Positions 11,117-23,500 of a stretch of 64,000 nucleotides of DNA are shown piece after piece. A program made the position numbers and the translations under genes. Source of the DNA: Pagrus major (taxonomy: Eukaryota > Chordata > Actinopteri > Spariformes > Sparidae); contig NC_133218.1 of assembly GCF_040436345.1 (NCBI RefSeq), positions 26,400,710-26,464,709 on the forward strand. Reading direction: 5' to 3'. The first letter of the stretch is position 1, and the number at the start of each line of letters is the position of its first letter. The notes below the pieces were generated by a model that was not told the origin of the DNA, ran no database searches, and saw only the letters and a list, made by a program, of their open reading frames with translations.

Positions 11117-12822
11117 TTTCTAGTTTGTTTTAAGCACGAAAACAAAGTTCACACGCAGAACTATAGTCTAAAGTTGTCCCTGGGCAGTTTCATTTAAAAA
11201 ATACAAAAAAGAACGTATAAATGAAAGTGAGCGAGAGAGACATGAATTAAAGGTTCTGTCTCATCAGCCTGTATGTCACGCCAACACCAGTCGTTCTGTA
11301 GATGCACCTGCAATAACAACAGAATGATTGACTCAAGAGCTTCGACTTTTAAATAATGAATGCGTACGCAAACATTTCTATGATGCATGTGAGCTGTTAT
11401 TGTCACTGGTGCGCTTCAGAATGTCTTTCAATATACATGTTTGGCGTATTGGCTTTTCATTGTTCAGAAAAACAGTACACTGAATCAGATCACAAGAGTG
11501 TGAATTTTGTTTTGTGTTGGATATCTGTTTTAGGTAATAATATTTATTTGACCACTCTAAATCCTACTATTTAATAAGTAATGTTAAAAAATTGTAATAT
11601 TTAATGTGAGGATACAAAGCTACCTTTTGTATTTGAGATTAGAATGAATCATAATAAGTAATTAGTTCTTTGTGTGGACAGAACATTTTTTTACAGACAT
11701 TTTATTAACTGAATGTACAATGAAACCGACTTTTGAAATTATCCAAATCTCTGTCAGATTCGTCATTCAATATCTCACAACACTACCTCTAGAGTTTAGA
11801 AAACGTTGATTTAATTTGAAATGATCTCTTACAGATTCAGGGCTGCAGCTTTTTTGGTTTAGTTTGGTATGGCTTAAAATAGCCTGTCGAGGGTTGTACT
11901 GATGGTAACACGTGTCAGGGTCATTGTGCTACTATCCACTCAGGGCAGGTAGAATGGAGAAAAATATTTGATATATATTTTTAATGCTAAAGTGCACGAC
12001 AGAATCTATCATAAAACATGCAGGTAACTAACGTGGTAGAAATACAGACGAAGAATGACAATAGATACAATACTTAATTAATCCAAGTGGGAACATCATT
12101 ACTGCAGCAAAGTCACAGCAGTTGCACATACCTTAAACATAATCTCTAATAAAAGTAACATGTAGTCAGATTTTGACACTTCCTACCCTAAGTAACTGTT
12201 CAAGATGTAATTTCCTGCTCTTACAAAGAAGTGATGAATCACAGTGTATGGCGTTGAATAACAAGGAAACTATGCCGATCTGTCCTCACTACATGATTCC
12301 TCTTTACTGGCCTCCTTTGTGTGTCCTCAGTTTATCACACACGTATGCACCACCACCTCATATCACTTACAGACTTTGCCCTGAAAATTGTCACGTTTCT
12401 TTCCGATTTGCCCCACTTTGTTTTATCTCCCAGTGGAGAATCCTCGGCACCTACAGTACAATCATGTGCATTAGGGTTTATACCTGCCCTGGATCAGGCT
12501 TTTATCAGCTCCTATAGTAAACTGTTATATTATCAACTCATGACCACAGAACTGGAATGACGTGTTGGACTCATTTTTCAGCCACTGGCTATGTTTACTG
12601 CTACTAACCACTTACAGAAATGTCATTATTAGTAGAGTCTTCATAAGAGTATCATTTGTTTCTATGCAATCAGGGCACCATCTGATGAATATTTTCATTA
12701 TCAGTTAATCAACAGATTATTTTCCCCAATTAAATTTGTTCTATAAAACAAAGTAGTGACACATGCCCAATAATATGTCATGAAATATCTTGTTTTTACA
12801 ATCAGCAGATACTCAATTTGTG

Positions 12823-12885
<63 letters not shown>

Positions 12886-12887
12886 CA
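12823..12887. repeat. TA dinucleotide microsatellite
   Basis: About 30 TA units with one G interruption, ending in a short ATACAC tract. It lies in the emc8-gins2 spacer, next to a degenerate transposon fragment. Confidence 0.9.
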
Positions 12888-13520
12888 CATGTATAAATGA
12901 GAACTTAATTTGCACACACAAATATTGTGTATCTAAAATTTTAAGCAGAATGAAATTTATCACCAGTCATTATAGACATCTTTAACCAAATGATACAGTA
13001 TGTTGTATCAGTATCTATATAATTATATATATTATATAACACTTTATACTTTTACTGTACTGTTTTAGGGGTAAATGTTGTATTTACTCCACTGCATAGC
13101 TACATTTGACAGCTAAAGCTAGTAGTTACATGGAATATAAAGACTTCAGATAGAAAACATATGATCAGTTTATACAAAAAAATGCTACTAACACATTAAC
13201 ACATCATTGATACTATATAAAATTATAAATATATTTTGGTAACAATGCTAGTGTTACTTTAACAAAGCAAATAAAGTAAAAATGTGAATGTTGCACTTTT
13301 TTTTTTTTTTCTAGTTTGTGGTTATTTTAACTACTCTACCAATCATGGCTTCCGCAAACTGACTTTGTCAAAAGGAAAAGTTGTATGAATAAGAAATACC
13401 ACAAACTATATTAAAACAGATGTCACAATAAGAGAAAGGCCGGACTGGAATTTTAAACTTTTGAAAGTCACATTCATGTTTGGAAGATCAATGGCCTCCA
13501 TTTTATCACTTGGTGGATAT

Positions 13521-13537
13521 TGCCACCTAGCGGCACT
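13521..13537 (-). promoter_or_regulatory. CTCF-like motif upstream of gins2
   Basis: The plus strand reads TGCCACCTAGCGGCA, whose complement CCGCTAGGTGGCA fits the CTCF core CC(A/G)(C/G)(C/T)AG(G/A)(G/T)GGC at every position. It is about 400 bp before the gins2 start codon. Binding is inferred from the motif alone. Confidence 0.5.
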
Positions 13538-13851
13538 TACTGGCAACTGTTGCTGTCACATGACCCCCTTCTTCCTTCCGGGACAGATACAGCGAAAAGA
13601 AACTTCAGGATCGGACAGTGTCGTCATAAACACGCGGTCCCTGACGAGCCAGCAAACGATCTTCAAGCTACAGTTTCTCTAAAGAGTCTGACACATTGAG
13701 TGCTGGATATGAACATACACACAAACACACCAACGATGTTAAAGTGAACACAACGGAACGAAGTACTCACCGACACCGACACTACGTCGCTTGTCGATGA
13801 CGATGCTGTCTCATCCTGCGTAGTTCTTCGTGCGGGTTCGTGCAGCCTCCA

Positions 13852-13861
13852 GCGCGGGAAA
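13852..13861. promoter_or_regulatory. E2F site in the gins2 promoter
   Basis: GCGCGGGAAA, the complement of TTTCCCGCGC, is a perfect E2F consensus 60 bp before the gins2 ATG. E2F control at G1/S is well established for replication-fork genes, including GINS subunits, so the location is meaningful. Confidence 0.7.
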
Positions 13862-13921
13862 CATCATCAGCGTAGATGTGAGGGTAAAGTTTTTTAGATA
13901 CAAAACAATTTTAAAACAGTT

Positions 13922-16900
13922 ATGGACCCCGCGGAGGTAGAGTTCCTCGCTGAGAAAGAAGTGGTGAAGATTATCCCAAACTTCAGTCTGGACAAGGTCT
14001 ATCTGATCGGGGTAAGTAAGTGCAGTCAGCTGTATTTGTCAGGACGTTTTTGTTTGACACGGTTAACTTCTTACAAAAGACTGACAACTCGCATAACGTT
14101 AGCCACATTAGCTCGGTAGTTAAAGGTGCTCTGTGTAGTTTTGGAGAAGAAATTCAAACGCAGAATTTTAATATTTATAATATTAATGAGGGTATAATAG
14201 AAACTCATATTTATTTCTTCCATTACTGAATAAACAAGCTGTTCTCAGAGGTAAATAAGGTCCACAGAACACTGTTTGGAGCTAGAAAGGTGGCAGGGTC
14301 CGCCAAATGTAAAGAAGTAAAACAGTATGAAAATTGGGTTTATTCAGATTATTCAGTCATGAAAACAAAGAGGGTTTGTTTATTTAGTTTAGGCATAAAA
14401 AATCATTCGATTAAGATCTTTCTCTTCTTATTAAAATGTCTTCCCCAAAACTACACAGTGCACCTTTAACATTAGCATGTGCCAAACCTTAGTCTGATGG
14501 TGAAATATCAATGTGGTCATATTCTAGTTTTAATATATTCTGTATGGGCCAGCAGCGTTAGTGTAAAATGTAAAAACATTAACCCAAATCACCAGCTGTA
14601 ATCTGCACATCGCTCATGTTCATATGCCATATGGGTGTCAGATGGGAGCCAGGTGACTCTAACTGCAGTGTTTTTGGGGATAACATCTGTCTCTCCTCAG
14701 GGCGATCTGGGTCCCTTCAACCCTGGACTGCCAGTTGATGTTCCCGTGTGGTTGGCCCTTAATCTGAAGCAGAGACAGAAATGCAGGATTATGCCTCCTG
14801 CCTGGATGGATGTAGGTAAGGTATACAGAGCATACAGGTCTTTGATGTGTTATCAAGCTGTCGAGATAGCTGACTACTTTTATGGTTTGATGATTGCTGC
14901 AAAACTAAAATTCGTTTGTAGGTCTTGTGCATCATTTCAACATATTAAACCAAAATTCAGCCAGATATATCTGGTATCCTTGGAAACTTTTAGATCTCCA
15001 CTAAATGTGCAAAAAGATTCTGTTTGTTTGAGTAATGCGTATCACACAACATGTGCTTTTTTCACTTTAAGAGGTAAAACCTTAAACCTACTTCTTCACA
15101 CCTTTCACATCCAAAAGCAAGATTATAAAAGTGGGAAAAAATACCTCTTCACACCTTTCACATCCAAAAGCAAGATTATAAAAGTGGAAAAAATAGTGTC
15201 ACTGGGGACTATTTTGCCATGTTTGCATTAAACGTTTGATTTGTAATAAAGATGGGATTAAAGACTAGTGCATCATCCAGAATCAGAAGTAGAGCTGTGG
15301 CCCATCCCAGTACATAAACGCGCTAAAACATAATTTAAAGTCATCAGCCTTGCATTTTACGTGTGGTGTAACCTACAAATGAATTGTGTTCACATAGTAG
15401 CACTCCCTGAATGTGGCAAACGGCACAAACATGACTCGGCTGCACACTCCTCTCTGAGAGTTGGCCAGCGAAGTTGACAGCATCTCCTCGATTCTTGGCT
15501 GATTAACTGGACTCACTGTACTCCTTTTATTGGTGCAGACATTAGCTCAAGGTCAAAACCAGTGTGTGTAGCCAGCTTTCAATATACTGGGTGCATAATA
15601 ATGCAGGGACATGTCACTCAGTGCAACGCTGTGGCTCATCGGTGTGTTTTTAATAATGTTTTGACAACAATGCAGGTTTACGGAGTAAGACATACCAGGC
15701 TTCAGCTGCACAGGATGTACTTGTTTGTAGGATCAATTCAGTGCTCAAGAAAAGTTTAGAATATGGCCAGAGTTATGCATTAAACATTTCAGATTTCGCA
15801 AAAAGAGAAAACCTGAACATCGTTGGCACAAGATGATGAAAATAATAGAATTTGAACCACAATGATGACGCATCTGAGAAATGTTGACGTTCATGCTGAT
15901 TTCTTTCATCTGGTGATGGTGGCTCATTAAATTACTGTTTTGATTTACCTTTTGTTGATCCTGTGCAGAGAAACTGGAGGAGATGCGAGACCTTGAGAGG
16001 AAGGAGGACGCCTTTACGCCTGCTCCCAGTCCTTACTATATGGAGCTGACCAAGCTGCTACTGAACTAGTGAGATATTTCTACTTAAGGAATCCCCATGC
16101 AGAAATGAAGCTTTTGTGTGCTCATAGTGTTGTATAGTAATTAAACTGTTTGTAAAAATGCCCCCATTATTGTCTGTGTTTGTGGCACTGTAGTGTACAT
16201 TATGGTTTGTGTGTCTCTGTAGTGCCTCTGACAACATCCCTAAGGCAGATGAGATCCGCACGCTGGTCAAAGACATCTGGGACACACGTGTGGCCAAACT
16301 CCGCCTCTCCGCAGACAGCTTCATCAGTCAGATGGAGGCTCATGCCAAGGTACAACTGATGACGAAGAATAACACACTGTGCATTTAGTGTCCACAAAAT
16401 GTTAGAGCTGTCAATTTAATTAGTGGATGGCAAGAAAATTAATCACCAACCATTCTGATCATCAATTAAAATGTCAAACATATGCTTGTTGCTTCTTAAA
16501 TGTGAGGATTTGCTGTGTTTCTTTGTCATCTGTGATAGTAAATGAAGAGTCCTTGGGTAGAGTAGAGCTGAAAATAATTAGTCGAGTAATTTATTCTCCA
16601 TTTATTTAAATGGCTAGTTGAGGTTGTGTTGGAGTTCAAGAAACATGTCAGCACCTTGGAATTATTTCTGTGCTCTAATGAGCAACTTCAAGTGATGAAG
16701 AACTCTGAACATTTATTAAAGTCGAACCTCGGAGCCCCTTGATTGTTTCTTAATTAACAGGATTGACTCAGCTATGGTTACAGTGTCTTGCAATATAATG
16801 CGGATTATTCATTTAGTTATCTTGTGACCGTGCTGTTTCCTGCTTTCCTGTCATATTAAGATCCAGCAGATGTGAGCACACTTCCAGAGCAATCATTAGG

Positions 16901-17101
16901 GAAAAAGTCTTGTTTTCACCTGTTTAAAACTGACCATATCTCTTGTCTCTCTCTGCTTCATTCCCCCTGTAGCTGGACAACCTGACTCTGATGGAGATCA
17001 ACACCATACGATCCTTCCTTCTTGACTCTCTCAACTGCATGTACAAGCTACGCTCCAATCTGCAGCCTGGTTCGAGTAAGGGACAGTTCAAGGACTATTG
17101 A
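13922..17101 (+). CDS. gins2: DNA replication complex GINS protein PSF2
   Basis: Complete 186-aa protein (human is 185) from five exons: 13922-14011, 14701-14815, 15969-16068, 16223-16349 and 16973-17101 (561 nt with stop). PSF2 is one of four GINS subunits. GINS joins CDC45 and MCM2-7 in the CMG helicase at replication origins and forks in the nucleus. Family blocks are [10 protein letters not shown] near the N-terminus, [19 protein letters not shown] across the exon 1/2 join, [47 protein letters not shown], and [10 protein letters not shown] followed by [10 protein letters not shown]. At the exon 3/4 join the fish has N-Y-A-S-D where human has N-H-A-S-D. An upstream E2F site agrees with S-phase expression. 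The poly(A) signal is at 17450-17455. Confidence 0.97.
14120..14470 (+). mobile_element. MITE-like element, family 'TTAAAGGTGCACTRTGTAG', copy 1
   Basis: It starts TTAAAGGTGCTCTGTGTAG and ends with the inverted copy CTACACAGTGCACCTTTAA; the TTTTGGGGA beside the repeat is inverted as well. The interior is AT-rich and includes CAGAATTTTAATATTTA. It lies in gins2 intron 1. Related copies sit at 29930-30217 and 49817-50057. Terminal inverted repeats without an ORF indicate a non-autonomous DNA transposon. Confidence 0.75.
15094..15199. repeat. 53-bp tandem duplication in gins2 intron 2
   Basis: Two head-to-tail copies starting at 15094 and 15147 share CTTCACACCTTTCACATCC and the following AAAAGCAAGATTATAAAAG. 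They differ by one G and the last few bases. This looks like a recent local duplication. Confidence 0.85.
16402..16600. mobile_element. degenerate element of the 'TAGAGCTGCAAC / TTAGTCGA' family
   Basis: It starts TTAGAGCTGTCAATTTAATT and later contains AGAGCTGAAAATAATTAGTC. These resemble the ends and interior of a very abundant teleost non-autonomous element (…AAAATGTCA…, …AATTAATCACC…) as I remember it. It lies in gins2 intron 4 and is diverged and probably rearranged. Confidence 0.5.
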
Positions 17102-17449
17102 TCCACAAGATCAAGATCCAGACCTGCTGAATGGGTCTGGATCTGTGGGAAGACTGAGGTTAAAGCCTTGGACTGAGGTGTGGACTCACTCAGCAGGCCC
17201 TTCATTACCCAAAGGACTGTTTTTTTTTTCAGAAATTCAATCAGCCATTTACATAAATCTCATTGATTCAAGCCTTTTTTTAAGCGGTTGTATTAATTTT
17301 GAGGGAGGCATGTGTTAATACATACAAATTAAAAGCACATAGGCTGTATATGTATTTGCTAGTTGAAATATGTGGATATTTAATTTAATTTAGGATGCTC
17401 AGTGTAGTTTAAAACTGCTACCATTTTTGTATATGACAAGAAGTGACAA

Positions 17450-17455
17450 AATAAA
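17450..17455 (+). terminator. gins2 poly(A) signal (AATAAA)
   Basis: A canonical AATAAA lies about 350 nt after the gins2 stop codon. The gene ends tail to tail with gse1, whose most distal poly(A) signal is at 18025-18030 on the other strand. Confidence 0.65.
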
Positions 17456-18024
17456 TGTATTTGTTAATATATTGAGGGTAGATGAGTGTACTCTTTTCGT
17501 ACGTCCTCATATCCGGCATATTTCAGTGTTCTAGATGAGGTGTTTTGCATGTTTGCTGGACTGTTTGCTGCTGTATTAATAACAACGAACAATGGATTCC
17601 TTCTTCAGTCCTTGTCGGGCATTTGCCTTGTATTTGACCCATCTTAAATATTTAAGAGCAGTAGAAGCAGCAGCACAGCATCCCAGGACTAACTCCACTT
17701 TTGAGGTCGGTGCTTAGGGAAGTGACTTTTAAAACTAGACTAAAAAAAGAGTGAATATCTTGTGGGGTGGAAGGAAACCAACAGTCTGACCAAGATTCAT
17801 TACAGTTTTAATCCAAAACTATTGACAAAATAATATTGGTTGAGGTTAGTACTTAAATATAATAAGTAATGAAGAATCTTTGCCAGGAAGGGTCCAGAAC
17901 TATCACTCCTTTTTTAAAATTACATGTATGCTTTTAGTGTTCCACGCTCGCGTAAAGTTGCCGAACCTACCAACCAGCACCCACAAACAAAGACAAAGGT
18001 TGACATTTAACATTTTTGAAATAT

Positions 18025-20555
18025 TTTATTTTCTTTTTTGTCTGAAATCACAGCCATATATTCATAAATACCTAATTACTACATTCAACAAAGAATATAT
18101 TACATTACAATGAATTCAAACAAGTACATTTTTAAAAACAGGATTTCACAGCATCTAGACATCCTCCACTGAGTAATGGGGCTATTGCATGGGGTGTGCG
18201 TGGGCTGGAGACACAGGGAGGCTGGGTAAGGGTGCTCACTGTACTACACCTTCCTCCCCAGGGTCATTGGCAGCTTATACCTCAGCATGCGTACTCCCTC
18301 ATTAACCAATAGGCTGCGCTCTTGTCTCTCTGCTCTGTAAAAATGACAGACTACACTCTGGAGCCACCTGGTCCTCTGAACTGGCTTGGGCCTCATGATT
18401 GAACAGATTCTCAGAGATGCGTTTAGATAAAGGAATTCAGTGTTGGTTCTTGACATGCACATAACTGGAAGGTGTGAGACGTACAGTAGACACTTGAATG
18501 TAAAGTCCCTGATCACTGATGTTGTGTGTAGAACGTCCTTCATGTGGACTGCGACTCATTCACATGCTCCCAAATTCTTGAGGCACTTGTAATTGATATA
18601 CTGTATGCAGGGGGGAGTTGTGCTTCGGTCTTCTTTAGTTAATTAACTTTCTGCACATTTTCAAAGTTAATTACGTGTTTGGAAAAATACTGAAATGCCC
18701 CACTTTGACACCAACAATCCCATCACCAATTTCTGATGACTTTTACGCCTCATTAATGGGCTACATGAGGCAACATGAGTTGCAGGAAGGGAAGTCAGTG
18801 TTAAACCTGTGGCTGAATCTCAGGGCAGAGCTGACAAGGAGGCTGACGGGCAGGCAGAGGTTGTAAACAGGTATGAGGCCAGGTAAATCAAACCTTTCTG
18901 ATATATTATGTACCAGGAAATGCCTTGTTTGAATCTACGCTTTGTGTGGTTTATTAATAACATGTTGGCAACTTTGGGTCCTAAAAATGCAGAATGGAGA
19001 CGAGTGGGGTCAAAGGTGTTCAGCGGTGGAAGATGGCCATTCTGGTTTGAATGTTTTTGGCTTTGACCTAATTGCAACTCAATTTAAAATGAAGAATCCA
19101 AAATGCTACTGTTTTTCATTTTGGCACTGTGTCCTCTCACGGCTGCTGATAAGAGCTTGATCTTGTAAGGCTTGATCTAACATTACGCATACCGTCGTAT
19201 TGTTTGAGTTCAATGTTATCTAATGTCATACAAAGAGAAGTGGAAGGTCCAACGGTAGGATAAAGCATCAAGAACCAGTTTAATCAGCTGGCGGCTTAAG
19301 AGACTCTTCATGTCTTTACAAAATAATCAAGTATGTCAAGTGACCAAAGTAAAAAAAAAACAAAACAATAAAAAACATTGTATTATCGATCTCAACTGGT
19401 TTCTGAATGAGAATATCTCAAGCTATCTGTCATGCCAGCAGCGGTGAAGCTGACCAGAGGAGTTGTTGAAAGGGGCATTAAAACAGAGAGACGCATGTTG
19501 CTGTGAAGGAACGGGGATGAGCCATGTCTCGGGACCTCTAAGTAAGCCTCTCAGACGCCACATGAGGTGGCCGTGGCTGGGTCTCAGTTGCGCAGTGCCA
19601 GGCGAGAGAGAGTAAGAGGGGGAGTGTATCCTGTTCTCTCTCACTCTGTTAAATGTCTCAAAATGAGCTGTTCTGGCCAGCAGCAGTACAAACACTAAAA
19701 GCAAGGCTTTCTTTTCCAACCCCCAAAAAAGCATAAACATATAAAAATGGCAGGCTTTTTCTTTTAAAAGAACAATGATTAAAGTAATAAAAACATACAA
19801 AATTCTTTTAAGTCTTCATATTATATACAATACAAGGCTGAAGCACCTTTTAAAATTCTTATTCTCAAATTTTCTATTTCGAAATAAAACATTTCCTTAA
19901 TTCTTTCCAAAAATGTGCATTTTTCTAAGTTCTTCCCTAATTTCAACAGTTCTTTGTTGTAACACAGTACCACCAGGTAGTTCTTCAGCTTTTATTCTTA
20001 AGTGCATTTCCAGTTCAAAAGCTCATGGCCACTGTGATAAAAATCAGTCCCGACTGGCCAGAAGCCTTTGGAGCGTTCAAGTCTCTTTGACGACACCCCT
20101 CCCGGGGCAGCTGCTCCCTCATTGGCAGGATTGTCTGTGTAGCTGTGGCGTCGAGGGATGCAGGGACTGAACAATAGAGCAGCAGGGGCTGAAGACTGTG
20201 TGAAAAAGCAGGTGCATGTGTGTGTATTTGTGTGTGTTTGTGTTCATCTTCAGGTTCTCCTGCCCCATACTCTTGCTGATCTCGTGGGGTTGGCTACATT
20301 GGCACGCGTTAGTGGCTCGTGGCACAGTCCCTGGCTAGCCGCAATCCAAAGACTGCCTTTCCTTCACTGTATGGTCCTGTATCACCCATCTATCCATTCA
20401 CTCCAACCATTCATTCATTCATTCATTCATTCTTTTTATCTAGCCAGCCATGTTCTCCTCCATGGAGCCATGTGGACCAAGCCATGAAAAATAAACTCTG
20501 GGCGTCAGTCTGAAAGGGGAGGCGGCCTGGGGAACATCAGGTCGGCGTGTTGGGG
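18025..20555 (-). other. gse1 3' untranslated region (about 2.5 kb)
   Basis: From the gse1 stop codon at 20556-20558 there is no further gene before gins2. Minus-strand AATAAA hexamers occur at 19991-19996 (proximal) and 18025-18030 (distal), so short and long 3'UTR forms are possible. An ATTC tetranucleotide repeat is at about 20408-20431. Small ORFs such as 18244-18543 (minus) and 19423-19800 (minus) show no protein family resemblance and fall within this UTR. Confidence 0.55.
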
Positions 20556-23500
20556 TCACCTGGGGGGGTAGCCCTTGTAATGGCCGCCTCTCGGCCAGTG
20601 TGTCTGTGGCAGCGTCAAACACTTCCTGAAGTGCTCCAGCTCTGCTTGTAGCTTCTCCCTTTCTACCGCCAGCTTCTGTCTCTGGGACATCAGCTCCTAC
20701 ACAACATGGGGAGACATGAAATATGAAGTTAACACAAAATCTTAACAAGGAGGATCACTTGTATCACTTGACTTCAGTTCATATATTCTGGTTTTAAAGC
20801 CATTTCACCTGCCCTGTGTACATTAAGAAGGACCATTAAAGAAGTGTGTGTGGAGATGGAAAGGAAATGTACTATGTAAGGCTTAGACATGACACGAAGA
20901 GTGTTAGAAGACACAATAACAGCAGCAGTGTGTGTGTGTGTGTGTGTGTGTGCGTGCATCTTACCCCCATGGTATGAGACAGCTGCTCAGCAGTCAGACT
21001 GAGGTTGTAGTTCTGAGCTTCTAGTCTTCGACACTGGCTCTGCAACACTTGTCGCTCCAAACTTTGCTCTGGTGGACAAAGTCGGGAAGAGGAAAAAATA
21101 AGTGTTGGGGATTAGAGAAAAAAAAATAGCCGTGCATGCTATCTAACAGCAGATCCAATCTAACGCTAACTTATCCCAAGCAATTAGTACAGAAAATAAA
21201 TGTTTGTCCTTGTTTCTCAGATTGATCAGATGGCTATTGCTGAGTGAATTGCTGGTAGAAATCTTGATCACACATGTATTTTACATATGAACCAGGTACA
21301 GGAAGGATGAATACCACCCTCTAGTGACGAAAGAACGCTACAACAACTGCTAAAAATCAAGTCTATTTGTATTGACTTCAACCAGGAAACAATATTCAAT
21401 TGTACACTGCTTTAAAGATACAAATCTCATAAATCTTTTTTTCTCAAAACACCATTTTTTCCGGGAATAAAAGTAACACTAAATTATGAATTATGGGTTT
21501 TTCAGCAGCAGCAGTATCATCACTGAACATCTGTGCGGCTGCTTACCTTCAACATATTCCTGATAAGCTTCAAATATAGATTCAATCCCCTGCCACTTGG
21601 AAGCAGGAGCCTCCTCTTCCTCCTCATCCTCTTCCTCCTCAGAGTCATCTTGACCCGACAGGTCCTCCCTCGCCCCTGAGGCCTCCCGGTGTGGGGGTGC
21701 AGAGAAGTGCTGCCCGTTGGGCTGAGAGTGAGGGTGTGTGAGTAGATGGGGAAATGGATGTGCATTTGAATGAGATTGCGGAAGTGGGAGTGGATGTGGA
21801 AGCTGATGCGGATGAGGATGTGGATGTGAATGCGGCTGTGGCGGCCGGCCGGGGGCGCTCTGAAGCTCTGGAATGTTGTAGTGAACAGACGACTCCTGGA
21901 GGTGCGACGACTCCGATATCCCTGTGGCTCCACCTTAAGGACAAGATGGGAGAGAAGGGAGGGTTGATTTATTTAATTTGTTTGGCTTATAAGAGCTTTT
22001 TTGCAAAGACTTCATGCTTAAAGGCTTAATTAATTAAGTTAGGAAAAACAACGGTCTTGGCTGCCCTGTTGTTTGTTTGTCTTATTACTGAAAGATGGTC
22101 TCTCTGGTCACTATGCTGTCCTGCTGCCCGTTTGTCAGCATCACAGATCACTATCACTGTGACTTGTGTGGCTTACCTTTGTGTTTCTGCAGAGCCTTCT
22201 GAGTGGACTGAAGCACCGATTCATGGAACTGCTGGGCAAATTCCTCTGGCGTGAAGCTGTCCCAGGGTTTGGTGCGTCCGTTGACGCTGTGCAGGCCCTC
22301 TTTAGCCTGCAGGGGGAGTGGGGGCCGCAAGCTGTTCAGCAGGCTGGAGCTCTTCTTGGAGATCGGTCCCTCACTGGGCCCCCGGGCCTTGTCAGGGTAG
22401 ACAGCTGGAGAAGGGGGTTCCTTTGGTCTTAATGTGTCCCCGAGGGGTTTCGGATGGCCATTGGGGGACGCTGGGCAATGTGAGGAGGGGCTATGTGGTC
22501 TGACGCTGTGGTGGTCTTCTGATTCAGAGGGAGGCTGGGCAAATGCAGAATCTGCAATCATTTGAACATGTGTTAGTCGTGATGAGGTCAAGATCCACGT
22601 TACTACAGATGGAACACTCCAATTAGTAACTGTAGTTACTTTAGATGCATCTACCATCCAGGTGCATTGCAGCAGGGTTGGTACAGCTCTTTATAAATTC
22701 AAGCACTGTTCAAGCACTTTCAGTGGACCTACACCAACATTTTACAGACTCTCAAAGCCTTTATCGTCACATCTAAATTGTTATAAAGTTTACAGAATTC
22801 CTTGACAGCCAAAGCAATCAGTGTATATTATCACTTTGCGTATTTTACCGGCTGTTCATATAAAACTTTGATGTTTTGATCCTGATTATCTTTAATTCCT
22901 ACTAATTTCAAAGCCATGGCACAGCAATATGATAACGGGATTGTTTCATTTAAAAAATGGTTAATGTTGAAAATCAAGCAGTTTTCAAGGATTATATCGA
23001 AATTCATTTCTAACCTTGAAAACACACAAGTAACAGTCGAAATGAAGCATTTTTCAGACTTTCTATGAACCCTGTATGCAAATGAATAAATACCTATAGG
23101 AAAGTGTGCATATTTATGTACATTAGCATGTGTCTCACCAGAGATCGGTGCCTGAGGGCTCTTACACAGCGGATGAGGGGCATGTCTGATGGTGTCCAAT
23201 GTTACGCTCTTTTCTTTAATGGCCTGAAGCAGCTCCACTACTCTTTCATTGTCTAAGAGAGAGAGAGAAAAAGACATAATGTCTAAGTCTTTATATCTTT
23301 GTAGCATTATTCCTATCTGTGTGTGTGTCTTATTCACAATTTCATAAGCAACTTTTTCCTCTTAATGTGTGTGTGTGTAGTGTGGCCTGACAGCGTGGGA
23401 GGCTGTGCGCTGCCATCTACAGGCAGCAAACAGTAAATCAAGAGGATTAGGCGAGGATCACCGTAAACCCACTGCTGCCACTCCCAATTCCTCGTCAGTG

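Larger units (their letters stand above)
11140..13840. other. intergenic region between emc8 and gins2
   Basis: AT-rich DNA without a credible gene. It contains a diverged SINE/LINE-tail-like fragment (about 12050-12135), a fragment of the TAGAGCTGCAAC-type element family (about 12655-12800), a TA microsatellite (12823-12887), an oligo-T run near 13298 and a CTCF-like motif (13521-13537). Short ORFs at 12173-12560 have no recognisable similarity. Confidence 0.6.

Noticed and set aside
14635-15231. 198-codon open frame on the plus strand
   Set aside because: It contains gins2 exon 2 in frame but reads through the splice donor at 14816 into the intron; the spliced product fits the GINS2 family exactly.
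18244-18543. 99-codon minus-strand open frame downstream of gse1
   Set aside because: No recognisable domain, and it is within the inferred gse1 3'UTR.
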